64,000 nucleotides of DNA from positions 3,100,001-3,164,000 of the forward strand of contig NZ_CP163512.1 in assembly GCF_041075285.1 (NCBI RefSeq), written 5' to 3'. Both the position numbers and the translations under genes were made by a program. Numbering within the stretch: position 1 is the stretch's first letter; each line of letters opens with the position of its first letter. The notes below the pieces were generated by a model. The model saw nothing but the letters and a program-made list of their open reading frames with translations, searched no databases and was not told the origin of the DNA. Shown here in pieces: positions 1-10,157 of this stretch. The stretch is from Providencia rettgeri. Its GTDB lineage: Bacteria; Pseudomonadota; Gammaproteobacteria; Enterobacterales; Enterobacteriaceae.

Positions 1-10
1 GGAAAATTTC

Positions 11-1261
11 ATGTCTAATTACAAAGAAAGTTATCTTATTGCCAAACAACGTTTTGCCGACCTTGGTATCGATACTGACCTGGCGATGCAAGCCATGGCT
101 GACTTGCCTGTATCCATGCATTGCTGGCAAGGTGATGATGTCGCTGGCTTTGAAAAGTCTGCAACTGCCTTAAGCGGTGGTATTCAAGCAACAGGAAACT
201 ACCCCGGCAAAGCCACCAATGCGATTGAATTACGTGCAGACATGGATAAAGCAATGAGCTTAATTCCTGGCCCTAAACGCGTTAACCTGCATGCCCTTTA
301 TCTCGAAGCCGATACCGTCGTCGAACGCAATGAAATTGAACCTCGCCATTTTGCCAATTGGGTGGATTGGGCGAAAAAAAACCATATCGCCCTCGATTTT
401 AACCCCTCTTATTTCTCCCATCCGCTAAGTAACGAAGCAACGCTGACTCATCAGAATAAAGAAATTAGAGATTATTGGATTGGCCACGGACAAGCTTGCC
501 GCCGTATTTCTGCGTATTTTGGCGAATCATTAAATAGCGCTTCCGTGATGAATATTTGGATCCCTGACGGCATGAAAGATCTCCCTGTTGACCGCTACGC
601 TCCACGTCAACGTTTAGTCGAATCATTGGATGAAATTATTAGTGAAAAAATTGATATTAAATATCATATCGATGCCGTTGAAAGTAAGTTATTCGGTATT
701 GGTGCTGAATCTTACACCGCGGGCTCTAGTGAGTTCTATCTGGGCTATGCCATTACACGTAAAACGGCATTATGTTTAGATGCAGGGCACTTCCATCCCA
801 CCGAGGTTATTTCAGACAAAATTTCAGCCGTCATTCCTTATGTTGAACGCCTATTACTGCACGTCAGCCGTCCTGTACGTTGGGACAGTGACCACGTCAT
901 TTTACTCGATGATGAAACTCAAGCCATTGCCAATGAAATCATTCGCCATAACTTAAAAAACCGTGTGCACATTGGCCTCGATTTCTTTGACGCATCGATT
1001 AACCGTATTGCCGCTTGGGTCATTGGGACTCGCAATATGAAAAAAGCGTTACTACGCGCTTTGCTTGAACCAACCGCAAGACTACGCCAACTCGAAATTG
1101 AAGGGGACTTCACGGCTCGCCTCGCGCTGTTGGAAGAACAAAAATGCCTGCCATGGCAAGCTGTTTGGGACGAATACTGCGAACGTAACAATGTTCCTGT
1201 CGGCGAAAAATGGTTAGATGAAGTTAAACAATACGAAAAATCAACATTATTAACACGTTAA
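11..1261 (+). CDS. rhaA: L-rhamnose isomerase
   Basis: Converts L-rhamnose to L-rhamnulose in the cytoplasm, the first step of rhamnose breakdown; the family uses divalent metal ions. The protein has 416 residues, close to the E. coli length of about 419, so it looks complete. Metal-site segments are visible: [11 protein letters not shown] near residue 257 and [13 protein letters not shown] near 320. The ATG has GGAAAA just upstream, right at the window edge. rhaD follows after about 10 bases, indicating one operon. rhaB would normally precede it and is presumably outside the window. Confidence 0.97.
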   Translation: MSNYKESYLIAKQRFADLGIDTDLAMQAMADLPVSMHCWQGDDVAGFEKSATALSGGIQATGNYPGKATNAIELRADMDKAMSLIPGPKRVNLHALYLEADTVVERNEIEPRHFANWVDWAKKNHIALDFNPSYFSHPLSNEATLTHQNKEIRDYWIGHGQACRRISAYFGESLNSASVMNIWIPDGMKDLPVDRYAPRQRLVESLDEIISEKIDIKYHIDAVESKLFGIGAESYTAGSSEFYLGYAITRKTALCLDAGHFHPTEVISDKISAVIPYVERLLLHVSRPVRWDSDHVILLDDETQAIANEIIRHNLKNRVHIGLDFFDASINRIAAWVIGTRNMKKALLRALLEPTARLRQLEIEGDFTARLALLEEQKCLPWQAVWDEYCERNNVPVGEKWLDEVKQYEKSTLLTR

Positions 1262-1271
1262 GGTGAATTGT

Positions 1272-2093
1272 ATGCAAGATATTCTGACATCTTGGTTTGT
1301 TCAAGGGATGATCAAAGCCACCAGCGATATGTGGCTCAAAGGCTGGGATGAACGCAATGGTGGTAATGTGAGCTTACGACTTACCGAAGACGATGTTGCC
1401 CCATTTAAACACGCTTTTTACTCTGAGCCACGTTATATTGAGGCGACTGAGCCAGTTAAAGAGCTTGCAAATCACTATTTTATTGTCACAGGTTCAGGTA
1501 AATTCTTCCGTAATGTTGCCTTAGACCCCGCAGATAACCTTGGTCTAGTTCGTATTGATAGCGAAGGCCAGGGCTACCATATCGTTTGGGGCTTTATAAA
1601 TGGCGCAATACCAACCTCTGAATTCGCTGCTCATTTTCAATCCCATATCACACGTATGCAAGTCACTAACGGTACTAACCGCGTCATCATGCACTGCCAT
1701 GCAACCAACATTATTGCATTAAGCTACGTTTTACCACTCGACAGCGCATCAATCACTCGCCAGTTATGGGAAATGAGCACCGAATGTTTAGTGGTTTTCC
1801 CTGATGGTATCGGTGTACTGCCATGGATGGTGCCCGGCACCGATGGTATCGGTTTAGAAACTGCGGAACAAATGAAGCGACATAGCTTAGTTCTTTGGCC
1901 ATTCCACGGTATTTTCGCCTGCGGTCCAACCTTAGATGATGCGTTTGGTTTAATTGATACCGCAGAAAAATCGGCGGAGATCCTTGTAAAGGTTCTCTCC
2001 ATGGGCGGTAAAAAACAAACTATTTCAACAGAAAATCTGATTGCGCTTGCTAAGCGATTTAACGTCACACCAATGTCTGATGCATTGAAATAA
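1272..2093 (+). CDS. rhaD: rhamnulose-1-phosphate aldolase
   Basis: Class II zinc aldolase that splits L-rhamnulose 1-phosphate into dihydroxyacetone phosphate and L-lactaldehyde. The zinc ligands are recognisable: the HCHAT motif near residues 140-142 and a third histidine in WPFHGIF near residue 212. The N-terminus [16 protein letters not shown] matches the family start, so I use the ATG at 1272, preceded by AGGTGA at a good distance, rather than the in-frame GTG at 1263. It follows rhaA by 10 bases in the same operon. Confidence 0.96.
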   Translation: MQDILTSWFVQGMIKATSDMWLKGWDERNGGNVSLRLTEDDVAPFKHAFYSEPRYIEATEPVKELANHYFIVTGSGKFFRNVALDPADNLGLVRIDSEGQGYHIVWGFINGAIPTSEFAAHFQSHITRMQVTNGTNRVIMHCHATNIIALSYVLPLDSASITRQLWEMSTECLVVFPDGIGVLPWMVPGTDGIGLETAEQMKRHSLVLWPFHGIFACGPTLDDAFGLIDTAEKSAEILVKVLSMGGKKQTISTENLIALAKRFNVTPMSDALK

Positions 2094-2099
2094 AACCTG

Positions 2100-2135
2100 T
2101 TTCTCTGTGGATAGATATCATCTTTCACAGAGAAA
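2100..2135 (+). terminator. intergenic hairpin between rhaD and rhaT
   Basis: A perfect 10-bp inverted repeat (TTTCTCTGTG / CACAGAGAAA) with a 16-base loop lies between rhaD and rhaT. No clear T-tract follows, so it more likely stabilises the upstream mRNA or attenuates than terminates. Confidence 0.5.
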
Positions 2136-2167
2136 TTAAAACGATAATAAACAGTGAGGAATAGTTC

Positions 2168-3202
2168 ATGGGCAGTGGAATTTTACTCGGTATTTTTTGG
2201 CATTTTGTCGGCGCAGCTTCTGCGGCCTGCTTTTACGCACCATTAAAGAAAGTTAAAAACTGGTCATGGGAAACGATGTGGTCCATTGCCGGTATCTTTT
2301 CATGGATCATTTTACCTTGGACCATCAGTTATATTTTACTTCCTGACTTTTGGGCCTACTACAGCTCTTTTAGTGCAAATATTCTGATCCCCGTTTTTTT
2401 ATTTGGTGCTATGTGGGGGATTGGTAATATTGGTTATGGTCTGACTATGCGCTATTTAGGCATGTCAATGGGGATTGGGATTGCCATTGGCATTACACTT
2501 ATTGTCGGTACCTTAATGACCCCAATTATTCAAGGCACATTTGGTGAACTTATTGCCTCTACAGGCGGAAAATTGACGATTCTCGGTGTTTTAGTGGCCG
2601 TTATCGGAGTCGCTATCGTCTCCTATGCAGGGTTATTGAAAGAGAAAGCCACCGGCGTACAAGCTGAAGAGTTCAACCTGAAAAAAGGCTTATTACTGGC
2701 CGTCATGTGCGGTATTTTCTCAGCAGGTATGTCATTTGCCATGAGCGCAGCCGTCCCTATGCACGAAACTTCCGCTTCCCTTGGCGTTTCACCTCTCTAT
2801 GTGGCGTTACCTAGCTACGTCATCATCATGGGGGGAGGTGCATTAATCAACCTAGGCTATTGTTTTATTAGACTTGTTTACCGTCAGGAGATCTCTTTCA
2901 AATCAGATATCTCCGTGCCTAAAGCCCTGCTAATCAGCAATATTTTATTTGCTATTTTAGGGGGCGGTATGTGGTACTTCCAATTTTTCTTCTACGCATG
3001 GGGTCATGCAAATATTCCGTCACAATATGGCTTTATGAGCTGGATGTTGCATATGAGCTTCTATGTTCTTTGTGGTGGGATCGTCGGATTAGCCCTAAAA
3101 GAGTGGAACGGCACTGGTAGAAAACCCGTCCGAATTTTATGTTTAGGTTGTTTAGTAATTATCTTAGCAGCAAATATTGTTGGCTTGGGAATGGCATCCT
3201 AA
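2168..3202 (+). CDS. rhaT: L-rhamnose-proton symporter
   Basis: Inner-membrane permease of the drug/metabolite transporter superfamily that imports L-rhamnose with a proton. 344 residues, the usual length, with about ten hydrophobic segments spread over the whole chain. The start [20 protein letters not shown] is typical of RhaT. The ATG is preceded by GTGAGGAATAGTTC, which holds a good Shine-Dalgarno. It is third in the rha gene order here, whereas in E. coli rhaT is a separate unit beyond the regulators. Confidence 0.96.
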   Translation: MGSGILLGIFWHFVGAASAACFYAPLKKVKNWSWETMWSIAGIFSWIILPWTISYILLPDFWAYYSSFSANILIPVFLFGAMWGIGNIGYGLTMRYLGMSMGIGIAIGITLIVGTLMTPIIQGTFGELIASTGGKLTILGVLVAVIGVAIVSYAGLLKEKATGVQAEEFNLKKGLLLAVMCGIFSAGMSFAMSAAVPMHETSASLGVSPLYVALPSYVIIMGGGALINLGYCFIRLVYRQEISFKSDISVPKALLISNILFAILGGGMWYFQFFFYAWGHANIPSQYGFMSWMLHMSFYVLCGGIVGLALKEWNGTGRKPVRILCLGCLVIILAANIVGLGMAS

Positions 3203-3241
3203 CGTAACAACTTTTTATTTTAATCGATTGGGAGGTCAACC

Positions 3242-4393
3242 ATGACCCATAGAATGATACTCAATGAAACCTCATACTTTGGCGAGGGAGCCATCACTCA
3301 TCTGGTAGAGGAAATTCAAAAACGTCAATTTAATAAGGCACTGATTGTCACAGATACGGAGCTGGTTAAATTTAATGTTGTCAGTAAAATTACCCAACTA
3401 TTAGACAACGCCAAATTGGACTACGCCATTTATGATGCCGTTATTCCTAACCCAACCATTGATACTGTCCAACAAGGGGTAAAACACTTCAAACAAGCTA
3501 ATGCAGATTATCTGATAGCCATCGGTGGAGGTTCTCCACAAGACACCGCCAAAGCAATTGGCATCATTATTAATAATCCACAATACCAAGATGTGATGAG
3601 CTTAGAAGGAGTCGCCCCAACCCAAAACCCGGCTGCCCCTATTATCGCCATTCCAACTACCGCAGGAACCGCAGCGGAAGTCACTATTAACTATGTCATT
3701 ACTGATAGCAAGCAGCGCCGTAAATTCGTGTGTGTAGATCCCCATAGTATCCCTGTCGTTGCCATTATTGACCCATCAATGATGGCATCCATGCCCGCTA
3801 AACTAAAAGCCGCCACTGGAGTCGATGCTTTAACTCACGCGATTGAAGGCTATATCACTAAAGGAGCTTGGGCACTGACTGACGCTTTACACCTTAAATC
3901 CATTGAATTGATCAGCAACTCGTTACGACAATCCGTTAAGGGCGACCCACAAGGCGTTGAAACAATGGCTCTCGCACAATATATGGCAGGAATGGGCTTC
4001 TCTAATGTTGGATTAGGACTCGTTCATGGCATGGCTCACCCACTTGGCGCGTTTTACAATACTCCCCACGGTGTTGCCAATGCCATTTTATTACCCCATG
4101 TTATGGCGTATAACGCGGAATACACTGGGGAAAAATACCGTGATATCGCTCGTGTAATGGGGGTAAAAAATATTGATCGCCTTACACTCCAAGAGGCCAG
4201 AGATGCCGCTATTGCCGCTGTCTTTTCACTAAATAAAGATGTCGGCATTCCGAGCAAACTTCGTGAAATTGGCATGAAACCGGAAGATATCCCATCCCTT
4301 TCTCAAGCAGCTTTTGATGACGTGTGTACTGGGGGCAATCCACGTAACGCAACATTAGAAGACATCGCTGAATTATATCAAACGATTTATTAG
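3242..4393 (+). CDS. fucO: lactaldehyde reductase (FucO type)
   Basis: Iron-dependent group III alcohol dehydrogenase, 383 residues, that reduces L-lactaldehyde from rhamnulose 1-phosphate cleavage to (S)-1,2-propanediol, regenerating NAD under fermentation. The nucleotide-binding GGGSPQD lies near residue 95. Iron-binding histidines sit in [11 protein letters not shown] near 200 and in [11 protein letters not shown] plus NTPHGVANA at about 260-282. It follows rhaT after a GGGAGG ribosome site and sits inside the rhamnose operon, so its partner here is rhamnose rather than fucose breakdown. Confidence 0.95.
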   Translation: MTHRMILNETSYFGEGAITHLVEEIQKRQFNKALIVTDTELVKFNVVSKITQLLDNAKLDYAIYDAVIPNPTIDTVQQGVKHFKQANADYLIAIGGGSPQDTAKAIGIIINNPQYQDVMSLEGVAPTQNPAAPIIAIPTTAGTAAEVTINYVITDSKQRRKFVCVDPHSIPVVAIIDPSMMASMPAKLKAATGVDALTHAIEGYITKGAWALTDALHLKSIELISNSLRQSVKGDPQGVETMALAQYMAGMGFSNVGLGLVHGMAHPLGAFYNTPHGVANAILLPHVMAYNAEYTGEKYRDIARVMGVKNIDRLTLQEARDAAIAAVFSLNKDVGIPSKLREIGMKPEDIPSLSQAAFDDVCTGGNPRNATLEDIAELYQTIY

Positions 4394-4404
4394 AGGGTAA
4401 CATC

Positions 4405-4719
4405 ATGATAAAAAAAGCCTTTGTGATGCAAGTCGCTCATGACGCCCACCAGGAATATCAGCGCCGACATACTGAAATTTGGCCTGAACTAGTGCTAACT
4501 CTCAAAGAGCATGGTGCGCATCATTATTCTATCTTTCTAGATAATAAAAGAAATTTACTGTTTGGTTATGTGGAAATTGAATCACAAGAACGCTGGGAAA
4601 GCATTGCACAAACCGACGTGTGCCAGAGATGGTGGAAATATATGTCGGATATTATGCCATCAAATTCCGATAATAGCCCAATTAGTGATGAGTTAAGATC
4701 GGTATTTTATTTGGATTAA
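4405..4719 (+). CDS. rhaM: L-rhamnose mutarotase
   Basis: Small cytoplasmic enzyme of 104 residues that interconverts alpha and beta anomers of L-rhamnose, feeding the isomerase. The full family length is present. The catalytic histidine in [10 protein letters not shown] lies near residue 22, and the conserved WWKYM segment near residue 76. It starts 11 bases after fucO with GAGGGTAAC upstream, so it is the last gene of the rha operon. A MITE-like repeat begins 30 bases beyond the stop codon. Confidence 0.95.
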   Translation: MIKKAFVMQVAHDAHQEYQRRHTEIWPELVLTLKEHGAHHYSIFLDNKRNLLFGYVEIESQERWESIAQTDVCQRWWKYMSDIMPSNSDNSPISDELRSVFYLD

Positions 4720-4749
4720 TCTCCCCACGAGGCAGTGCTAGTCTCTTGG

Positions 4750-5028
4750 CTAGGGGCTATTTATCTTTGCTACTGATTTTTACCGCGAAAAAAGGTCAAA
4801 AAAACAACCCAAAAAATGGCTAAATGTATCCGTAGTACAGACTGACGACGATGTGAATCAACTATTGTCCCTAAACGCTGCCCTACGAGTTCGATTAAAG
4901 CACGTTTCACTCATTTGATACTGCGTTGAGAGGCTCCTGCCCGGTTCACTAAGCGACAAGCCTCTCACCTTGCCTAAAATGGCTTTAATTCGAATAAAAA
5001 TTGACCATCAAAGATAAACAGCCCCTAG
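4750..5028. repeat. MITE-like repeat, copy A (full length)
   Basis: 279-bp element with ends CTAGGGGCTATTTATC and AAGATAAACAGCCCCTAG, forming imperfect terminal inverted repeats. The same sequence recurs at about 32254, 41831, 44403, 58339 and 61526. It ends three bases before the stop codon of rhaR on the other strand. I see no complete ORF in it. Confidence 0.85.
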
Positions 5029-5031
5029 CAC

Positions 5032-5889
5032 TTACCTCAATTTATTCTGTTGTAAAAAACAGCGACGATATTCACTTGCTGTCATATTCATTTTTTTATG
5101 GAAAACACTCGAAAAATAATTACTGTCCTCATAACCACATTGCCCAGCGATTTCACTGATCGACAACGAAGTGCTGCGTAATAATAATGCTGCATGGCAA
5201 AGGCGCAATTGCTGCAGGTATTCCATTACCGTCATTCCGGTTTTCGACTTAAATAAACGCTGTAATGAGCGTGCAGACATTTGATGTTTCTGAGCAAACT
5301 TTTCTAATGAAAATGGTGTATTAATACTTAAATTTAAACAGTTTATTAGCAGATCCATTTGATGTAATAAACTTATTGGCGCTTGATCAGGCTGATAACG
5401 TAAACGATAAATATAAATCGCCAGTTGTAAGAATAGCCCTTCACAAAGATGAATGGATGGGATATCCGGCTTTTGACACTCCAATGCCATTTTTTCAATG
5501 ATTGGCGTTAACGTCGATAAACTGGAAGGCGGTAATTTCCAATGCCTAGATATTGTTGGCTGGTGACCAAGTGGCACATATTTTTCAATAGATTGTTTAA
5601 TCAAAAACTCATTAGGTTTGTATAAGACATTCACCAATTTTAAATTATTGACGGAATGATAACCATGGTGATCCTCTGCGTTAATATAAAACATATCTCC
5701 ACAAGTAATCGGGTAATCATCACCATTCCAATGGTGTAAACCATTTCCTGAAAAAACAATCACAAACTCATTAAAATCATGGCTATGAATAATAAAATCT
5801 TCCTGAGAATCCCGCTTTTCTATCGTCACGGTATTTTCAGGTCGAATAAAATAATCGCTGCTGCTGAGTGACAGAATTTTTTGTATCAT
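5032..5889 (-). CDS. rhaR: AraC-family activator RhaR
   Basis: Transcription activator that responds to L-rhamnose; by analogy with E. coli it drives rhaSR. The N-terminal half is a cupin-like sugar-binding domain (HSHDFNEFVIVFSGNGLHHW near residue 35). The C-terminal 100 residues carry two helix-turn-helix motifs (SARSLQRLFKSKTGMT; ISEIAGQCGYEDSNYFSSVF). I prefer the ATG at 5889 because GAGG lies five bases before it; a GTG at 5895 is also in frame. It follows rhaS after 42 bases, the same order as E. coli rhaSR. Confidence 0.9.
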   Translation of the reverse strand: MIQKILSLSSSDYFIRPENTVTIEKRDSQEDFIIHSHDFNEFVIVFSGNGLHHWNGDDYPITCGDMFYINAEDHHGYHSVNNLKLVNVLYKPNEFLIKQSIEKYVPLGHQPTISRHWKLPPSSLSTLTPIIEKMALECQKPDIPSIHLCEGLFLQLAIYIYRLRYQPDQAPISLLHQMDLLINCLNLSINTPFSLEKFAQKHQMSARSLQRLFKSKTGMTVMEYLQQLRLCHAALLLRSTSLSISEIAGQCGYEDSNYFSSVFHKKMNMTASEYRRCFLQQNKLR

Positions 5890-5931
5890 GGCCACCTCAA
5901 AAAAGGGTAACGGTGATCATGACAATCTTTG

Positions 5932-6741
5932 CTAATTGCTGCAATGACGCAAGTCACGTGGTGTGAAACTATACTCACTTTTAAAACGCGTCGAAAAATA
6001 CGCGCTATCATTGAAACCACTCTCCAACGCTATGTCGGTAATGGACTTATCTGAAAAACGAATTTGATAATAAGCTTCAGATAACCGCAGTTTTATTAAA
6101 TAGTTTTGCGGCGATATACCTAAATTATTTTTCATATAGCGATGAAAAGTACGCAACGAAACCGAAAACTGAGCCGTTAAACTTTCCCAATCAATTTCTT
6201 CCGTGAAATTTACCTGCAACCAACGTAGCATCTGGATAATACGTTGTTCATTATTTCCTTCACCTATATGGTTATAACGACCCTCTTGTAAATTGACAAT
6301 TAACTGTAAGAAAAGACTTTCAGTATAAGCAGGGTCAGAGTCACCACTTTCGTTTAGTTTATCAATAAGTTGCTGTGCCTTATTGTAATGTTCTTTATTT
6401 AATAGCCAATGGGAAATATTTTTTTCAGCATCGGCAGGGAAAAAATGGCCAATATTATTTAAATACGTAAAGCTAGAATCTGATCGATAAAGTACGTTAG
6501 TTAAATTGAGATTAGAAACATTATCAAATAGGTGATAATCGCTGGATTTAATATAGCACACCATACCTGGGCATAAGGTATAAGGTCGCCCATTAAGAAC
6601 ATGCAGGCCAATACCTTGGGTCACCAAAAAAATCTCGCTAAAATCATGTGTATGCTCAGGGAAAATAGGCTGAGGCGCTCTCGGTTCTACTGCAATGTGT
6701 TGTTGTGGTGTGATAAAAAAATCTTCGCTATAGAGTTTCAT
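5932..6741 (-). CDS. rhaS: AraC-family activator RhaS
   Basis: Rhamnose-responsive activator of the catabolic and transport genes. About 269 residues: cupin domain (PEHTHDFSEIFLVTQGIGLHV) and a C-terminal AraC DNA-binding domain ending DSAYFSTRFKSEYSFTPRDLR. The start at 6741 is chosen because GGGAG lies seven bases upstream; an in-frame ATG at 6762 lacks one. Together with rhaR it forms a two-gene operon convergent with rhaADT-fucO-rhaM, unlike E. coli where rhaSR is divergent from rhaBAD. Confidence 0.9.
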   Translation of the reverse strand: MKLYSEDFFITPQQHIAVEPRAPQPIFPEHTHDFSEIFLVTQGIGLHVLNGRPYTLCPGMVCYIKSSDYHLFDNVSNLNLTNVLYRSDSSFTYLNNIGHFFPADAEKNISHWLLNKEHYNKAQQLIDKLNESGDSDPAYTESLFLQLIVNLQEGRYNHIGEGNNEQRIIQMLRWLQVNFTEEIDWESLTAQFSVSLRTFHRYMKNNLGISPQNYLIKLRLSEAYYQIRFSDKSITDIALESGFNDSAYFSTRFKSEYSFTPRDLRHCSN

Positions 6742-6762
6742 GAAAGATCTCCCGATATGCAC

Positions 6763-7123
6763 GCCCCATTGATAAAACTGACCACCAAGTTTATGTCTTG
6801 ATAATCAATTTATCGTAAATACCCTTATCTCCTCATTCTAGTGATCTCATTTAAAATCACCTTGAAATTTCAGCCACGTCTTTGCCAACGGCGGGTAAAA
6901 TAATCAAGAGTTGCCCGAGTAAATGTGCAAAATGTGACCTTGTAAGCACAAAGTTCATCTCCCCCAAAATCATCATTTCGCAAATCAACGCTTTATTTAT
7001 AACAACATTTATAACAACATAAAGTGATTATTTACAGCGTAAATAACCATAGATATGACGACACGTCTAAATTATCAATCAGATAGTTTTCGATAATAGG
7101 GCAAATAATTGCCTCTCTATCAA
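6763..7123. other. non-coding stretch upstream of rhaS
   Basis: About 360 AT-rich bases between rhaS and the terminator of the next gene. It should hold the rhaSR promoter and activator sites, but I cannot assign boxes by eye and see no ORF. Confidence 0.5.
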
Positions 7124-7170
7124 TAAAAAAAGATCCCTTAAACCGAAGAGTAACGAAAAGTTTAAGGGAT
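7124..7170 (-). terminator. rho-independent terminator of the dcuC-like gene
   Basis: An 11-bp stem (ATCCCTTAAAC / GTTTAAGGGAT) lies just past the stop codon at 7187 and is followed, on the minus strand, by a run of Ts. Confidence 0.85.
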
Positions 7171-7186
7171 AAATGCGCAAGTCTAA

Positions 7187-8557
7187 TTAGAAGTATAAGA
7201 AGTAAAAAGTCACTACAAGGTTAACTATCGCGGCAACAGCCATTGGAATTGCCGTTCGTTTGACTATTTGGAATGGTGACACCCCTGCAATACCTGCAAT
7301 TGCAACAATCGCAGCAGTTATCGGTGAAACGGTACGCCCAAAACTGGTCATGATTTGCATCGGCAAAATGAGCGTCACCACATCCACTTTAAGAAAAGCG
7401 GCAATTTTCGGTGTCAATGCAGCAAAAGAGAAAAATGCCGCATTCCCTGACCCCATCAAAAATGCCGCGAGTGCAAGAATGGCACTCATAACAATAATCA
7501 TCGCACCGATACCAAAACCAGCATCTTGGGCAGCACTAATTAACGTATCCACCGCACCACTTTTTAGTAATCCATTAGCGAAAAACTCCCCTGAAACAAT
7601 CAAAGAAACGACTAAAACAAACTGTTTCCCCATGCCTTCAAAGAACAACATAAAGCTATCCATCACAGCTTTTGCATTACGTAAGCGGACATATTCAAAA
7701 ATCAACGCAATGACAGTACTAATAATCATCGCCGTGGTGACTTCCAACTTGATATATGGGTGCAATAATGGGCTAAAACCGATAATCAAGATTAATGGAA
7801 TAACTGGTAATAATGCATAAGACAATGGAACTTTATTACCGCCATCTTCTTTAATGGTATCAATTTTGCTCAAATCGAAAACAAACCCTTCACGCTTATC
7901 CCACCAGCGCTGGACAAAGAAATGTGTGATTGCCACTGCAATAATAATAGGGATTGTCACGGGTAATTGGTGTTGAACAAAGTAAACAGCAGGTTCAATA
8001 TCTGCTGTTTTCGCCGCCATAATGACATTACCAGAGCCTGGTCCATGATCGATAAACTGGCAGCAACCGATAACCGCTAGTGCAGAGAGTGGGCTGATAC
8101 CTGAACGAATTAATATTGGATACATCGTCACCATTAATAACATCCCCAGCCCGGCATGACTTGGAATGAAAATAACGAGGACTTGCGTCACCAAAAATGA
8201 AATCACTAATAATAAATAAGGTGACTTAATGGTCTTTAGCGGTTTTTCAAAAATAGCGAATAATGCACGACTGGCTCCCACATGCTCCATATAACGGGAA
8301 AATCCAGCAATCGCCATTAATGTTAACCCTAATCCAGCCAATCGAGAGCTCATGATATCAGTGAAAATTTGGAAGATATCAAAGTACTTAAAATGTGTGG
8401 TTTTGTTTTCTGGTAACAGTGAATTAAGATCTAAAGATGCAGTTAGGAGTAATAAAAGCAAGCCCCCTAACAATAAGACTGGCTGAGGTTTATAACCTCG
8501 AGCCAGCAGGTAAATAACCAGCGCTGTAACTAGCCCGGCAATAATTAAACCTGTCAT
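7187..8557 (-). CDS. DcuC-family C4-dicarboxylate transporter
   Basis: Inner-membrane carrier of 456 residues with about 12 hydrophobic segments, resembling DcuC, which exports succinate or exchanges C4-dicarboxylates anaerobically. Motifs seen: FIPSHAGLGMLL near residue 130, CCQFIDHGPGSGNVIMAAK near 170-188, and GSGNAAFFSFAALTPK near 370. It is the second gene after the MetC-like gene (34-base gap), with GGGGA before the ATG. The neighbouring fumarase-superfamily lyase should release fumarate or a similar acid, so the carrier may import the substrate or exchange the product. A paralogue rather than DcuC itself is likely. Confidence 0.82.
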   Translation of the reverse strand: MTGLIIAGLVTALVIYLLARGYKPQPVLLLGGLLLLLLTASLDLNSLLPENKTTHFKYFDIFQIFTDIMSSRLAGLGLTLMAIAGFSRYMEHVGASRALFAIFEKPLKTIKSPYLLLVISFLVTQVLVIFIPSHAGLGMLLMVTMYPILIRSGISPLSALAVIGCCQFIDHGPGSGNVIMAAKTADIEPAVYFVQHQLPVTIPIIIAVAITHFFVQRWWDKREGFVFDLSKIDTIKEDGGNKVPLSYALLPVIPLILIIGFSPLLHPYIKLEVTTAMIISTVIALIFEYVRLRNAKAVMDSFMLFFEGMGKQFVLVVSLIVSGEFFANGLLKSGAVDTLISAAQDAGFGIGAMIIVMSAILALAAFLMGSGNAAFFSFAALTPKIAAFLKVDVVTLILPMQIMTSFGRTVSPITAAIVAIAGIAGVSPFQIVKRTAIPMAVAAIVNLVVTFYFLYF

Positions 8558-8591
8558 AGAAAAATTCCCCAGTATTGGTGCCGCTTTATGG

Positions 8592-9767
8592 TTATTGGTT
8601 TAATGTTGAAAATGCTTGTGTAATATCCGCTATCAAATCATCCACAGACTCCAAGCCAATATGTAAACGAACAAAAGGACCATGACCTTCGCGCCAATCT
8701 GATGCCGTTCTTGCACCGACGACGTTAGCGGGGAGTGCGAGACTCTCAAATCCACCCCACGACGCGCCGATACCAAACAGGGCTAAAGCATCAATAAAGT
8801 TTTCTGCTTGCTTCGCGGTATATTGTTTTTTGAATTCAATGGTTAATAACCCGTTACTTCCTTTGCAGTCACGTTTCCATAAGTCATGACGAGGGTGAGA
8901 TGGCAATTCAGGGAACCAAACTTTTTCCACTTCATGGCGAGTTTCCAGCCACTGCGCAATCGTCAGAGCGGCTTTGCCATGTGCAGCTAATCGCTGCCCT
9001 AAAGTACGCATCCCACGTAAAACTAAGGCTGCATCATCAGGGCTACTGGCTTGTCCTAATGCTTCTGGTAAGGCCCCAATTTGTTTCCACGCTTTTTCTG
9101 TGGCGACCATAATGCCCATCATCACATCGGAGTGCCCACAAAGGTATTTTGTTGCGGCAATCACCGAAACATCTGCCCCCAACTCCAACGGGTTATATAG
9201 CCATGCTGAGCCCCACGTATTATCAACACCGACAGGAATATTTTTTTCATGGGCAATACGGCATATTTCGGGTAAATCTAACATTTCATAAAGAAGTGAC
9301 CCCGGAGACTCAACAAAAATAAGTTGTGTATTGCTTTGAATTTTTTGTTCAAAATCTGAGCCATCTGTTTTAAAGAAACTGAAAGCAATGTTATTTGGTT
9401 TTAAAAAAGCATCGGCTATTTTACGAACGGGTTCATAAACAGAATCTGCAAACAACACATGACCAGCGCTGTGTGCATACCCCATGATAGTGACTGCAAT
9501 TGCGGCTAAGCCCGTAGGAAACAATTGCGCTCTATAGCCCCCTTCTAATTCCGTCACAAGACTTTCAAGTGCAAAGGCGGTTTCTGTACCTCGCGCACCG
9601 TAACTTAAAACACGTTCCGTTGCGCGACGATCGCGAACATCCCGCCAACTTTTAATGGAGTCAAAAATGATCGTACTTGCACGCATGACTGGTGGATTGA
9701 TTGGACCTGATGTTGTAATAGATTGTCGTCCACTATGTATTAATTTTGTATATTTATTTAATGTCAT
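8592..9767 (-). CDS. MetC-like PLP-dependent C-S lyase
   Basis: Cys/Met-metabolism PLP enzyme of 391 residues, closest in look to cystathionine beta-lyase: it would cleave a C-S bond to give a thiol, pyruvate and ammonia. The PLP lysine lies in SVIAATKYLCGHSD near residue 207, with the cofactor aspartate in VGVDNTWGSAW upstream. GGAG precedes the ATG by nine bases. It is first in a minus-strand pair with the DcuC-like gene, divergent from the lyase gene at 10158. The setting suggests catabolism of a succinyl-thioether or related amino acid rather than methionine synthesis, but the substrate is unknown. Confidence 0.78.
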   Translation of the reverse strand: MTLNKYTKLIHSGRQSITTSGPINPPVMRASTIIFDSIKSWRDVRDRRATERVLSYGARGTETAFALESLVTELEGGYRAQLFPTGLAAIAVTIMGYAHSAGHVLFADSVYEPVRKIADAFLKPNNIAFSFFKTDGSDFEQKIQSNTQLIFVESPGSLLYEMLDLPEICRIAHEKNIPVGVDNTWGSAWLYNPLELGADVSVIAATKYLCGHSDVMMGIMVATEKAWKQIGALPEALGQASSPDDAALVLRGMRTLGQRLAAHGKAALTIAQWLETRHEVEKVWFPELPSHPRHDLWKRDCKGSNGLLTIEFKKQYTAKQAENFIDALALFGIGASWGGFESLALPANVVGARTASDWREGHGPFVRLHIGLESVDDLIADITQAFSTLNQ

Positions 9768-10157
9768 TATGTATTACTCCAAATATAGGAATAGATTCCC
9801 TGATAATTAAAAGGATGGTTATTTATTTTTTAAACTTTGAATTCATATTATGTATAGCAAATTAGTTTTCTTTTAAAACATGACTTATATAAAAAGATGA
9901 TCTTCATCATATAAATGAGCATTAATTAAATTAATGAAAACTTAAGAGAAAATTAAGAATTAAAAACGATAAAGAACAAATAACAAAATGACATTTAACT
10001 TATTGATTTTATACACAAAAATAAACATATAAATAAATCTTTAATTAACATTAGTCTTATTAAGGTGTTTATTTATATTTTTTATTGCATAAATAATAAA
10101 ACTCTCTAACAAATAATTGCCTTTTAATTTTCAATATTATTCTTACAGGGGAATATT
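9768..10157. promoter_or_regulatory. divergent control region of the lyase cluster
   Basis: About 390 very AT-rich bases between two divergently transcribed units. It must hold both promoters and probably the site of the LysR regulator encoded at 13947. No individual box can be assigned confidently by eye. Confidence 0.5.
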
